Of a DNA stretch of 64,000 nt, positions 11,851 to 26,380 are shown in pieces. The stretch's first letter is position 1, and each line of letters opens with the position of its first letter. Below the pieces are notes generated by a model, which saw only the letters and a program-made list of their open reading frames with translations, was not told the origin of the DNA and ran no database searches. Both the position numbers and the translations under genes were made by a program. Origin of the DNA: Entonaema liquescens (taxonomy: Eukaryota > Ascomycota > Sordariomycetes > Xylariales > Xylariaceae); assembly GCA_902805475.1 (NCBI GenBank), contig CADCSX010000003.1, forward strand, positions 744,001 to 808,000. Reading direction: 5' to 3'.

Positions 11851-14800
11851 CACATACGTAGGCATGTCAGAGGTATGTGTATGTGTATGGTGCATGTGCG
11901 TTGTACCGTGTCCACAATACTTTTTCACATCGATGGGAAAGAGAGAAGGAAGACGGCCTTTGTTGACCACTTTAGTCTACCTCTGCTACCTCTGTCATAA
12001 TGTGGAGACTTAAGTTAATTATCATTCAATGTTCTTCTGTTTGGTGCTGGGCTGAAAGGTATCCTTGTACCTACATACGCTAGTAGCTAGGTACATGTAT
12101 ACTCATATCTACACGTATACTATATGTAATGTACTTCATATTGGTAGTGAATGTAGGCTCGTAGACATGTATATACGTGTATATACGTATGTACCACATG
12201 TATGGATTCATGGGGGGGGAGCGGGAGGTTCGATGCTAGGGATTACACTACACCCGAGGTAGTTATTGCATTAATGTTGATGGCTTATTTTTATTTCTTT
12301 TCGTATTTCTTTTCAAAGTCGCTTACACGAACATATGGACCATATGGAACTGACGGAACGTATGGTCATATCTTGACGTTACCATAACCACAGGGTATTC
12401 ACAGGGTATCTCGTCAGGCACACGAATGAATATGGCACAATCGCACGGATATCTTATGAACTTCTAACTAAAAGCGCCCAGGGGAAAAGCCGCTCATTGC
12501 GTGATAGGCTTGCCGTGCTTTTTTATTTACAACCCTTTACAACCTTACATGTACGTCGTATGTACTTGGAAACTTGGGAACGGAGTCAGGTGGCCTCCCG
12601 CTTGTCGTCTCGAACAAGAAGCTAGGCGCTTTGCCGGCTCTTTGTCAACTCAAACCTTAATGACAAAAGACGAGGGACGAGGGACAATGATGACCGAGCC
12701 AACGGGAATCGAGAGTCTCGAGTACCTTGTCCATGTATCGAAAAAGCTTAAGTGCTACCTGAATGTCTTGTCTTGTATGTCTTGTATGTCTGAGACAGGA
12801 GCCCGAGAGTCTGCCCCAACCAACTTGGACTTGGAACTCGCATATCCACCTGGTTTGCTTTTGGGTAGGCTGTAATATCAACAAGAAGCGGTAGATGCTT
12901 CCTGAAGGATGGCCGACCATAAACCTATTGAACCCTATTGTGATGGACACTTAGGTTGGTGATTGTCAAAACTGAAACAAACACATTCACAGTGGATTCT
13001 CTCAGGTGTGAGGGAGCGAATGCCAATATTTTCTGATTATCGTCGGTGGACCACTTGGAAAAGGAGACATGTCCAATGTCCAATCTAACTGACAACCCAG
13101 GAAAAAAATCGACGGAGCGCATTCATTGTTCGGTAACTCAACGGCTTAAAGGCGAAAAAAGCGAAAAGAAAAAAGGACATACGCGCTACGCTGAAACAGG
13201 CAATTAAAGTCCAGCTTGACTAGCTACAGCTAAGCTGGCTAGGGTCAGGGCAGGGCCATTCAAGACAAGGCGCCAGAATGGGTAGGGCAAGGTAGGGCAA
13301 AGGAAACAAGGTGGGTGCTGAGCCAGGTGGCAGATATGGTGGTCCCATAACTACATCATCGACCATATAAGCCTGATCCGCGCTCGGCTTCCCCAAGATG
13401 AGAAAAAAAAAAAAGTAGCGACAGGCATGTTTCTGACAGGGGTCCAGGGGTGTACCAAAGACCTGGGTGGAAGGGAAGGCAGAAAAAAAAAAGAAGAAAA
13501 TAAAATAAACCCCGAAAATAAACTCGACTGCATACAGAAAGGCTATCCACAATACTCAAGCGCTTCGGCTTAACCTGGTTATTCTTTATAATACCTTCCT
13601 CCTTTTCTTACTCTGATCATGCATATATATATTACATTTCTTAACGCATAACCACATATCGACCTTTTTTATTACGATCGAATCGGGTACGTTACGTTTA
13701 TGTGTCTGTTTCACTTCAGCTTGGCCTGGAAATGACTTCATTTCAACCTATTACGTGTGACTTACACGGGTAAGGGGGAGGAAAAGGGAAAGAAAAAAAA
13801 ATTTCTAAAAAGTGACATCGTGGGTGTCAGGGGTCATACGCAACAAGGTCCCCATCAACCTTATTGCTCTCCTTAAGATTTTCAACTTTTCCTAAAAGAA
13901 GAAAAGGCAAGTAGTAAACCGTTCAAGGTTGCTTTTTCGGCAGTCGGAATGTCAACCTAAAGCCAGTAAATTAAAACCTTGGGGGCGGCAATGCTGCAAG
14001 ACATACGATGATGCGCGCCCGCTACCAACTCTAACCAAGAGGAAACCCACTCAAATCAAGATATCTAGATATATATCGTGGGGGTTTTGCTGTTCTTTGC
14101 TGTTCGCGTTTCGAAGGAATATGTACATGGGCTCCCGCTCATTTTGTTTTCTGACAAAAAATCTCCGCGGCTCTCGCTAGAGACTTCGCGGATCGTGTCC
14201 GATGGAACAATTTCGCGGTCAGCAGAGAGAGCGTGCATCTCTTGGCATACCATCTTCGAATCTGCTGGTTTATATGGCTTCTCATCGCCATCCTCTCATG
14301 ATAATAATAAAACGTTGCCTATGCTACGCAGCCAGTCACAGCTCTTACATGCTAGACGCAACCTACCATTACACGCCCGACCTTGCATGGCCCCATGCCG
14401 CAATCCCCGTAGTTGTAGATCTTGCTGTCTCGTATGACGGCGGTGCTAAACCTCCGCCCAACCGTAGGACGAGTCGCGGCTCTGTGTTTCTTCAGTGTCC
14501 TACATCGCTCTCTTTACTTTCTCTCCTTGCCCAACGACACCGAGGCGGTCAGCTAGTCACGATACATGTATCTCTCCTACAGACATATTCCTGACCGGGC
14601 CTCATAATCTTGGTAGAGCATCTGGTCCAATTGCTCGCTGGTCTGATTTTTTTCAGAGCCCACGATGGCTCACACCGCCACTACACACACACAGTAGGAC
14701 TAATTTATAAGTTCGATGATGACGATAGCGATAGCTGCATTGATACTACAAGATTATCCTCAATAGATTAAAAATACCACTATTGCGAGGACATTCCAAC

Positions 14801-16607
14801 TTGGGAAATGCTTTAGAATATTCTAGTCCCCCTGTCTTCACCGTCTTGGTCCGTTTGCCCTAGCCTGCCTCGCCTGCCCCAAGTTTGGACAGCGGGTTTT
14901 AGGCGCCGGTGGGGAAGTCTACTCGCCTTGTTACCACTAATTATTACTAAAAGAAGAAAGAAGAGCGTCTGGCGTCGCGGAGATGGTGCCGAAGCTGAAA
15001 AAAAAAGTTAGAATAAAAAAATAAAGAACCAAAAATTACGTCAAAATTCCTAGTACGATGATCAGGTCCTGCAATCATTTTATCCCTCTCCACAGGCGAA
15101 CAAACTCCCATTCGTCTCCCCTCGCTCATCATCATTTGGTAACGGTGTGCTACTTCACACGTCAAGATAATCTTCCCCGGATCCAGGAAGACCTAATGCG
15201 TTAAGCAGTTTCATAACACCTACATAGGGTGATGGGCAGGTTCAGAAGTTAGGGGAGAAGTTCCCAATTCTACGGCTGTGGTGGAGGAATCGGCGACGAC
15301 GATCCGATGTACGATGTACAATAACCCACGAGCAGAGTACATCGGTACACAAGTACCGCTTTCTGCTGTAACAAAACGCCGAAACCGTCTTCGAGAAGGC
15401 AGATCTCTTTTCTGCTGCAGCCCTGCTCAAGGACCCTGTTGGATGCGTGCTCAACTCCACATCATCATGTTGTAATTAGCGTCAGGGGGGTTCCTGGGCA
15501 CTGGCCAATCGTAATCTTGTCGCTCGACATCGATCCATTGACTTGCGCAACACCGTATTTTCGTATCGTATTTGTCCGTAGGGAGAGAGGAGATACGCAC
15601 CCAATGGTGCCCCCAAATGGTCCCAATGGGCCCCAATGGTTCCAATCGTTGCAGCGCCTGCACGCAGCAACTCCTTCGAGCCTTCGAGGGGTTAAAAAGC
15701 GCTCCCAGATAAACTCTCGTGGGAAAGCATTGGCTCGTATCCTTTTCCGTGGACCTCACCAAGAGAACATAGCCACTTAAGGCTGTGAGAGTGAGAGAGC
15801 CATTTTTAGCATACCCGTAAGGCGGGGAGCAGAGAAGGTGGTTGGCTTATGGCTTATTCCCATGCAAGAAGTTATTATCCTAGTTCCTAAGAGAACACAC
15901 ACATACACTCACACATACATACATACCTTACATTACATACTGCGCATATACTACACATACATTACATTCATCGTACATTGGCTATTATAGTAACAGACAT
16001 GTAATGTAGGTAGTAGTAGATGTTTATGGTAATCCTTCGGCTACCATCTTCCATCAGATACTTTTCTGACCCAAATAGGCAATCTTGGTCGCGGTGAAAT
16101 ACTATTCGGACATCCGAGAGTTTATATGATCTCGCCGAGAAAAATAAAATAAAATAAAATAACACTAGTATGTAATAGTAGTTACGTTTTTTTGTTTTAT
16201 TTGACCGTAGCAGCGTAAAGTTACGAGCGAGCCGTCGGGCTGTCCTTGGCGACGATCAACTTTCAGCTCTCTGAATCGGATTGTTGGCAGATCAACCGTC
16301 TTGGATCCAATCAACCCTCGCAATGCGCTGTGCCCTATTTGTTTTCCAGGGTAGGAAACGTGAGGAGGAGCAAAAGCTGCAAGCCACGGAGTCACGGACG
16401 AGATTCACCGGCATCTTCGGCACAGACTCTTCTCACGGTGGAGATTCGCTGTGGTCAAATCACCCCTCAAGTCGTCAAATCAAGCGAAGCAGACTAGAAC
16501 CATACGACCACGATTCTGTCTCTCGATGCGCCGTACCTGGGTCATCTCGGTCGTTTTTTTCGTCACCTCTGGGTAACGAGGGTAACAAAAGCGGCCTGAT
16601 CCCGAAA

Positions 16608-16631
16608 CCTGAACCTGAACCTGAACCTGAA
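16608..16631. repeat. CCTGAA hexanucleotide repeat (x4)
   Basis: Four perfect tandem CCTGAA units in non-coding sequence. Confidence 0.85.
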
Positions 16632-19600
16632 CCCCTCCTGCTGGGCCTCTTTGAAAAATAAAACACATGATCATTTGCCGGCGCCAAAATATACGGTTTT
16701 TGATCTCCCTATCTCCCTTGTAAAACGTCCCTGTAGAAAATCCGCAAAATGCGAGATCGAAAAAAGGAGCCCCATCTTGATGACGAGACGGCTACATATC
16801 ATAGGCTCCCGTCTAATCCTTGCTACAAAAAAAATAATGAGCAAACCCGTTTTGGAATCGATGCGGACGCTGACTGGTGCTGTCGAGACCGCTTATTGAA
16901 TATCACCGCCAAGTTGATTGGTTTATCGCCTTTACCCTTCCTAACAATTCGCGTGGAACAAACCAGGGGCAGGTGTCACGAGGACCTTTTTTACCATGCT
17001 ATTATGTTCTAACGTCTCTTTCATATGCAGGGCGATACCACGATATTGGGGGCTTTTTCTTCTAACTGCGTTTATGCTACGATGCTATCGAGGCACGGTG
17101 TTGCACGTGCTGCTACGGATCGTCACGGATAGTGGGCGTCATCTTCACCTATGTGATGACTTATATAATAGGCGGCAAGCTTTTTTTTTTTTTTTTTGTA
17201 TATAAAAGAACTTGCATGCCACGTAGTACGAGTGCCGTAGAGGGATGATCGGTCCTAGAAAAGGACCAAGTAGAATATGGCCGTGATAGTAACGGCCACG
17301 ATTCCTTTGGCGTCCTCTAATCGTCCTACTCCTCTTTACCGGGTTATTTATTACTAACGCGGGGGTGGCCTTTTCGGCCTTTTACCCTGGACGCCACCGC
17401 AGTACCCAATACAGAGGAAAGAGGATCGTGAGTGAGCAGTGCAGTGCAGTGTCTCTTCGTCGATCCGGGACTGCGTGTCTAGCATCAAACCCACGACGCG
17501 AGGTAACGTCCCCCATGCAAGTAAAAAAGTGAAGAAAAAACAGCCACCCATGCATGCCGACTTGCATAGGGCTTTTTGAACAATCAGGACGACTTTAACT
17601 TCTAAGTCTAGCCACATTCTGCTCCGAGGATGACGATACTTGCAGAAGCCGGACCCCTGCACGTCAAGCTCGCTAAAAGCGGCTCGCAGAGAATCTCTTG
17701 GTAATGGTCTATCGTTTATCTTGGAACCACTTGATCACGATGTAGGTAATAGGTAACGTATGTGTATGTAGGTATGTAGGTATGTAGGCATGGACTTTTT
17801 GGTATCGAGGGAGCCACATCCTTCACCCTAGCCCCCGAGATCATGCAACTCTTCGCCCATCATCAGTTACCATTCTTACCACTGTTCCATAGCCACGATT
17901 TTCATCAGCGCATTTGCATCGTCACAGTAAATGCAGAATAGTTACTTTCGGATAGTCCCCGGTGCCGTCACGACAAGGAGAGGCTCCAATGTCGCGTGCT
18001 CTGGTTCGTGACGATGCCAAATTTCCCCGGACTCGTATCGTACTCGCATCGTGATCCATCATGCCTTCAAGTTCGGTTTAAAGACAACGTCGTCAACCGA
18101 TGATCTATATCCGTTCTAATCTCAACTCTCACATGTAACATACATGACCTGAACGTGGGCATCTGCATGGAGAGCTGACTAAACTCACATGTCGAACTTC
18201 ACAAAACATCAGTGCACATATACTTTTCCTACCTACCTGGGCGGATATATCCCTCGAGAGATATTTGTCACGAAATGGCAATAAGCATCGCGTAGTCGGC
18301 TTCCTACATTACGCGGCACGCTACGGGAAAAGCAAAAAAAAATCAGAGGGAGACGAGATATGCTTACGGGGAGGGTTCTAGGTTCTTCCTCGTCGTTACG
18401 TGCGGCATCTCGAGATTGCAGCCGCGGGCTGCAGCTGGAAATTGAGGACGTAACCAGCGCCCATTCCAGACCTCGAATGGACTGTGTCCCCCCAATACCA
18501 CGAAAACGTGCAACGATCAAAAAGAAAAGAAAAATACACACTCTCCCCCTCCCCGCCCTGACGATACTTGTGTTATGGAGACGACGCCTACACCATGCGC
18601 CGATCTAGCTGTGTTCTCCTCTGAATGTGGGCGTGCTTGCATGGTTCATTACGGTGCAGAGCGAGAAACGGCCCGGGCCTGCATGCGAGCCAGTTGTCAG
18701 GGAGCTGATCTTCTCACGGCAGTTTTGTAGCTGACTGGCTGGCGAGCCTCGCGATCAGCCCCTCCATATTTTTTGTTCCTTTCTCTCGTCATCAACACCT
18801 TTTTTTTTTTTCTTTTTAATCCTTACAGGTGAAAGAAATCGCCCCATCGCTACGTCGCTTTGCGGGACATCCTTGTTTCTCCCTATATGTATGTATCCCA
18901 CGCCCTCTCTAAAAAGCCACGAGCCAGACCATCGGAAAGGGCGCTCCAAGGGCGGCCTGATCCGCGGCATCCCTTTCTCGATCGGTCGATGAGTGCGACT
19001 ACGGGTACGGCGACGGCAACCTCAGACGGGACCCGCGTCGGACCACGGGCCACGTCCCGGGGATCGTCTATCTACAAGAATCGATCACTTCAGCCCCCAT
19101 CGACCACGCTACTACGATGAGTCGGTTGGTAGTTTCCTGATGAGGCAGTCGGCGCGCAATGCGCTGAAACCTGGCCGCACCGGAACAGTTAGGCCAGATT
19201 AAAAAAAAAAAAAAAATACTAAAGCCGGTAGGATGCTACTTTCGAGGTAGTCGAGCAATCGAGTATGTATTTCGTCAGACCTACCACACATGGATTGGAT
19301 TGATATTCACTTTTCGACTCTACTTTTGACTATATACTTACCCAACCCTCCTATACTCTATACGGCCATTTGCATTTGCCGGGGATGGGGGTCGGCTCGT
19401 TTACATAGTACGTGCTTACATTCCTATTACTGTAAGTCTGTAAGAGGTATCCATGTTCGTCCTAGAGTCGAGCTACAACACGATACAACATATAACCCTC
19501 GACGGATATATATAAGGGTTTACACACGACGGAAGTATGCCTGGACAAACCTAGCACCGGCCGCCAATAATGCGTCAATACTATTGCAGCGATGGCGTAT

Positions 19601-22600
19601 CGGAAGTAAGTGGAACAATGCGTTCGGGCCCGGCAACCCCATGCTACCATGGTAAAGATCAATATTACATACCTACCTGGGTAGATATTCATGCTCTGAA
19701 ATATATCAGACAGCCAAGAGGAGTAAGAAACGAAAACGAGGCTTGTGTACCGGAAATATTTGGTATGTTATTGACAAGCCCTGCTGGTTCGATAAAACTG
19801 CTTGGCGACGATAGGAGATCCCAGTCCAACCCAAGGTTCCTTTTACGATTGTTAAAAATAGAGTCGATACACACACCGTAAAGTAATTTCTACAATACAA
19901 CCACCGATCTCCTCATTATTACTTATTACTTTACACTACTTCTCGACCTTTTTGGTTCACATCCCCCTCATAAGCGAAGCATCCGGTAGCCTATAATATA
20001 ATAATAATAGTAATAATAGAAATGCTTATAACTTAAATGATGTGTAGTCAGTCCAACACCGTTTCGTTTGCTTCTTACTTCGTTTTATTATTATTATAAA
20101 TTTTTTTTAATGAAACGGAAACACTCGGATGAACCGTTTAGGGATGTAATATGTAATCCGTATTGTGCCTATGCTCGAGTCTTCCCCCGCCACGTGCGCT
20201 CTAGAAGACATTGACCCCATCTTATCCCTTACCTTTACCTATCAACGGCATGAAGTCAGCACTTATAGCACTTACTATACATATCAAATCACAAATCATC
20301 GATTGCTCGGTTAACCAGTGTCTATCCGAATCTATTGAGCCATAGAGCTTACCTCAAGATTTAGCTTTAGCATTAGCATTAAGCAATGGGAATAACGCAG
20401 TACCAACAACCCCTCTTCTTCATTCCCGTTGCATGAGATGTTGTGGTTTGTTCCAAATACGCATTGACGTTTGGTATCGCCATATCTAACCCCTCCATCT
20501 GGTATGGTTAGCCGGAAGGATCTAATATATGTCAGATTCATCGCCCGGGGAGAGCCCTAGCAGATGGTGTTTGCACCATCCGACTCGACAATCGCAAACG
20601 ACATAGCATTACTACGTTGCCCTATGTTTCGTTTCGCCTTATAGCCCTCTCTCTCTCTCAATGACGCTTCTTTTGATACGGGCTACTAATTTATTTTAGA
20701 ATAGACACGCCCCTAGGAGCGCGCCATGTTCCGCCCTAGTTCGGGTAGTCTTACTATAGCTTATAAATAAAACAATTAAGTGTTGCCTCATATAGGACAG
20801 TTATAGAAACCGAAGCCATCTTTTTTTTTTCTCCCTTGCCAACATACATAACGCGAAGCTAGTCGTACGAATCCGATATCAGATTTTCATATTTTTTTCA
20901 AGGTTTAAACATGGTTTATCACAAGATCAGATCGTTAGTCTCTATCGTGATGCAGTAGTGCAGTAATTTCTCGTCGATCTGGCTCCGTCAGCCCCATTTT
21001 CGACTTAAAGCGAATAAGAAAGAAAAAAAAAAGTCAAATCAACGTGGGCTAGTTCTTATCGCGAATTCTCTTCGCTCCCACGGTTAGGAATGGCATTCTA
21101 AACAGTTCCATATACAATTCGGGGCCTACATACTACTATGTATGTAGGTCTACACACGTACATGATGTTTTCCTCGTCCAAATCGAATAGAAAGCCTGTA
21201 ATAGAAAGAAACGAATCCACATCTCCACTTGCCGTGCTCATGTGAATCCAGTGATATTCCCGTTCCAAGATTAAGCTAGGCACTACGGTAAAGTAGCTTG
21301 CTTTCGAAAAGTCTCTCCGAGAGGATTCATCATCCTCTCGTCCATCTCCACATCGTAAACAATCGTACGACAATTTACAGAAGTTCATGATGCCCCCAAA
21401 CAACATGGGGGTTTTACTTTGGTCATATTCGCTCGCATTTGAGTATCACCACTTGGTGCCGACTATCTGTGTCCCAAGGTTCAAGGGGGGCTCATCGTGC
21501 CGATATTCGTCATGTGCCGTTGCGTTAATCAACGCTCATCAAACAAATGTGCTTCGTATCGTGGGGGGCATTCATTTACTCTCGCAGAAATGGTTGGAAG
21601 TTCCCCATTTAAAAGCTTAAGCGATACGACGACGAGATGCAACTTTCTCTAGTCCCCCTAGGCCATAACTGTGGGTATAGAGTCATCAATGTTCGGGAGG
21701 AACTAGCTCCAGATTTGGAGAGAAGCCGACCCAGTGGTCGTCTTTCATTGGGTGAAGCGGTCTTGCATTAAGCCGAGGAACTTGAGAGAGAGGGCTGCTT
21801 GAATTCCGTTTCCTCTTCTAGAAAGCTTCCAACGAGTGAGAAACGTTTCTAAGCTAACCCAACATCCCAGGCAGATCCCCCGATTACACGTGAATAAAAT
21901 TGGAGCCTTAACCACGCAGTCGGATCCCGTCAAGCTGTCAAGGGGGTCATCTACTTCTACCCCTTTTAGTGCTTCTTGGATCCCGAGGCTATGGTCTCAT
22001 CATTAGTTGATAATGACGCGCGGCTTTGTATTTTAGTCAAACCACAACACATGAAACGATGCTATAGTGCTTTACAATATACATATCTTCAACATGATAC
22101 CATTTTAAACCGCAGCAACGGCGGCAGCAGCTGTAGATTTATTACCTTTTATAGCAGCGTCGGTTTTGGCTTCAGGGGTCAAAGCGCCGACGTGCAAAGC
22201 CGGGGCAGTTCCGGATCTATCGGGGATGGAACACATTCCATATCTATATCTACCTACATACTTGGCTGACAATGGCTTCGGTTACGTATGTATGTACTAT
22301 GCAGTTGAGCTTCGAGCCAGTCGAGACGGCAAGCTGGCGCTATGATACAATGTGCGCCACCAGTCTTTATGGCGCATTACCCCACAAGAGCTGTCAATGC
22401 AGGTTGGTGCTCAGCCTGATCTGACACTCCAGGGATCCAAGCATGTTTATAGGTTGCGACATCACATTACCAACGGTTACCCTCGCTACATATGCAAGGA
22501 AACATGTTGGGGACAGGCCCTTTCTTGACGTTCCATCAAGCTGAGGGAGCTTGCAGAAGAATGCCAATAGCGGCGCTCAGCTCGAGCTATCACGGTCTGT

Positions 22601-25600
22601 CCGACTTGAGACGTGATGAGTCCTAGGGGGTTCTAGGGACTTTGTATGGGTTGACAACTGCAACGGCAATTTGGGAAGAAGGAACATATTCCAAATGCGT
22701 GCAATGTACTACCCCTTTTCTGGATAGTAGGCAGCCAACTCCCCTCAGAGGCTGAACCCAATCTGTAGGAGCAGCACACCTCTATTGATGGTTATAAGCT
22801 TAAAAGCCACGGGGAAAATGATCTCTTGGGTTGTAATCGCGCCGACAGGAGATGGGGATGGGGGTCGGCATCCCGCTTGGGCAGCGAGCTAGCCCGAACG
22901 GGTCTGTGTTTCGGTTCGCAGCAACTCAGGTATAAAATATGACAGGTCATATTTGACCGCCCATCCGCGCCCCTGTGGGCATAACCCCTAGTATGGCAGA
23001 AGCACTGATTCACCTCGAGTACCCTAACACTAGGCCCTAAAGCTACCGGGTTACGTAGAACTAAGTCATGCAAGCGAAAGAGCCGTTAATAGATGTTACT
23101 ATTGCCGAATGGTCAAGTACGTCAGCGCCCCTAATTTAGGTACTTTTTTCCAAATCGCTGTCTAACATCACGAAGATGGTATGAGTAACTCGCAAATAAC
23201 ATTCAACAACTGCGTACACATGAGCTCGTCTCTGTCGATCTTTCGGAAGGACGGGCCTTGTGTGCTCTGTGCGCCATCCCCTCAATAGATCAGCATCTGT
23301 GCGGAAGGATGGTAAACGAAGATACAGCCTCCATGGGTCCAGACGTCTCTAGCTGCATGCTTCCTTCCTCATATATGACTTGTAAGGTCAATAGCAGAAG
23401 ATCATGGCACGTATAGAAGGTCAGTCGGTGAAATTGGCCAATCCTCACCGAGAATGGCCTCGTTCAAACGCTGCAATGGCATGCGTGTGCTACCTGACCT
23501 ATCACCAAGGCCATTCTTCCGGAGACCCTCCGCTCCTAGAGTCTTGTCGTGCAGGAAAATCGTGGAGCTCGTCCGTCACTAACGGAATAATTGATGCCGA
23601 GGTTTCTATAAGTGATGAAATTGTGACGGGAATAGGATCGACGGTGTAGCTACACGACAGACTTACTATAATATAAGTCCACTCGAGTCGCCGTCGAACA
23701 CAAGATCGACGAAGCTAGTAACCTGAGACTTACTCACTTCACCTATTCCGACATGGCTATATTCAAGGTCAGTCAGCCTCATAAGGAGTCAGCGATAGTG
23801 ACAACAAGAGGAGTGATACGAACTTGACATGTCATTTTATTACGGTTCCCAACCACTGCTGGCCGACCCAGAAAGTCGAACCCCCCTGCCCCCTCGCTGC
23901 AGGTTTCCCTCTGGTTATTGGGGTTGAACCTGATCGTCGACAAGGGCAGTTGAATCAGAAGCGTCTGGTACTCCGGGTAGCATTTAGTAGCGGTACTTAC
24001 GAGTGACGGGCCAGCCATGCAGCGTGAACTCTGAATACATGTCGCTTTTCCTAGAGTTCCTCTAGTGCAGCGCAATTTTGATCGTAAGACATGACGAATT
24101 TTTCGGCAACCTACCTCGATAACTAATCTAATAAACGAAAGGGAATAAAAAACAACAACAAATCAATGACTGCAGCAAGCTAAGCGACGCCAACTTCTAT
24201 CATATTTGGTATCAGCTTACCTCACATTAGGCTACCTCACGCGAGCAGAAGCGTTCCCGATTTGGACTCTAGTAATCCGAAAAGAGTACGCTGCAGAGGC
24301 CTGACAAAGAACTATACGGTTGACCTTCGTCTTGTTGCGGTCTAGGCATTTACTACTTTCGGCACATGGCTCGTAGGATGATGTAGCGGGAGAAGCTTTA
24401 GAGCTTTGGAGCAATACTCAGCGAATATATCCCCTTATAATACGGCATCATATTAAACCATAGGCTTATTTAGGGTTTATACCCAGAAATAGAGAAAAAG
24501 ATGCCGGCAATTCCTGTCACTAAAGTTCGTGATCGTGATGACGCATCGTGCCGTGACCATCTTCCCCTTTCCGCGCGTCCCGTCCCTTACCCATTCCCAG
24601 ACCCTTGGGACACCAAGGTTAGTTTCTCCGCAGAGGCTTTTGACATCCTGTCCGGGCGAAGGTGGCTTGCTTTTCGTCAGGGGTCCTATTTCTTCAACGA
24701 ATTCTCCGGTCTGCAGCCCCAAAGCCCGATTATACGTTTTCAGCAGTTTCGAGCCGACCGCTACTCTCAGACCCTATGGGCTATGGGCGGCGTTTCATCG
24801 GCTTGTACACACGATTACTGTTATAGGGCATCCTTCATCTGCAGTCATTCTATAGTTTAGAGTATCCTGAGCCTAGACCTGGTTAGCTCCTGTTGGGCGC
24901 CTGACCGCCTTGGAAATTACTAGCAATGACTAGCATGAATTAGTAGCGAGATCTCCTATCGTACATTCTGCAGGAGTAGCAACACAGCTTGGAAATCTTG
25001 GGTCATCTGAGCGTCATCAAATGTGCGTGGGGTCCAAATAGCTACACACCCTACCAGCCCTGCATCGCCTTGTGCCGTACCTTGGGCCTTGGCCCCAGAA
25101 ATAGCTCCGTGATGCAGTAGCAGCAGGATGCACTCGCCGCTTGCTGCACCTTTCCGTCGCCCTAGACCAGATTGGGTCCGAAGCGGTCCTCTGGAGCCCA
25201 CGAGCTGGAATACCTGGCACCTGGGACGGGCCTTACTCACCTCCCCCTCCTCTCCGAGCAATACCGGTCAGACGGGTTTTGAATACCACGCTGATCGGGG
25301 TGATATTTCCGAGTTTCATTCACCTCAGCCCTGCAACCAAACCGGTCATTGCGTTGGGTCTGGGTCCCGCTCATGATCGGCGAAAAACGACGTGGTCGGT
25401 TCGGCGCCGCTGATGACACCATGAACGGTATTTTGCATCTAGCTTCTCGTGTCCCTGCTCGTATACCTTGGCAGGACCGCGAGTCCGAGATACATCACAC
25501 ACACAGATAGAACACGCATATACATACGCACCTTAGAGGCATACACATATACACACTCTCACACACACTTACACGGCTGACGTATTATTAGTGAGCCTCG

Positions 25601-26357
25601 CGCAGACCCCCTAGTGTCACAAGGCTACGCTATATGCATATGTAAGGAGTCCAATACGCTGTAGTTTCCCGCACGTGCTGTCATAGTACTCCCCCTTGGC
25701 TTATTCTTAAACCACCACACGCCGCGCTACTTGACGTGGCATTTCCTGATCATTCCCTTATACGCGCTTACTCTCGGGAGAATGGGAAAGGAATCAGAAA
25801 AGAAAATGTATCACTTCCATTTTGGATCAACTACGTTCCCCCCCCCCCCTCTCGTTCTTCGTTCTTGAAAAGCGGTGGTAACTAACTTCGGCTGGGCTGG
25901 GCTGGGCGTCTGGGCGCGACGGTGGGCGAACAGGGCGAGTCGGGCAGCTGAGCTATCCCCATTGCAGCTTCAGCTGCTTACTCCGGGCCCTGCTACACAA
26001 CTTTTTCGTATCTCCCGCGCTCTCGATATCATCTCTCTCCTGCAGAACTTCTGCGTTACCACAAAAAAAGAGTGTCAGATTCTGTGGGGATAGTGAAACG
26101 TCCCACAGGCTTCATCTCTTTGTCTCACTTCTGAGAAGGTTGGACGGCGGCCAGAATTCGTAGACCCGTAGATATGACAATGCCTAATAGCCCTTTCCAA
26201 CCCCAACCACCCCCTGTTGCTGGGGAGTCAATGCGCCGGTTGGATCTGTACGATTCCTGGGTACACATCTCTAATCCCGGCACAATGCCGTGATACCTGG
26301 ACGCCTCATCTCTTGCCTCGCCCATTGTGCAACATACAGTTGGCAGTCCGGACCGTA

Positions 26358-26380
26358 TTTGCAAGGCCCGACCTTGCAAA
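26358..26380. repeat. perfect 9-bp inverted repeat (hairpin)
   Basis: TTTGCAAGG is followed after five bases by CCTTGCAAA. There is no run of T after it and no gene next to it, so I do not call it a terminator. Confidence 0.7.

Noticed and set aside
11662..12013. Two overlapping plus-strand frames rich in Tyr, Thr and Ile
   Set aside because: They are produced by the TATACA/TATACC microsatellite.
13836..13850. TGTCAGGGGTC, matching the end shared by the mobile elements
   Set aside because: No matching TGACA end with a 5-bp duplication follows within a few hundred bases; probably coincidence.
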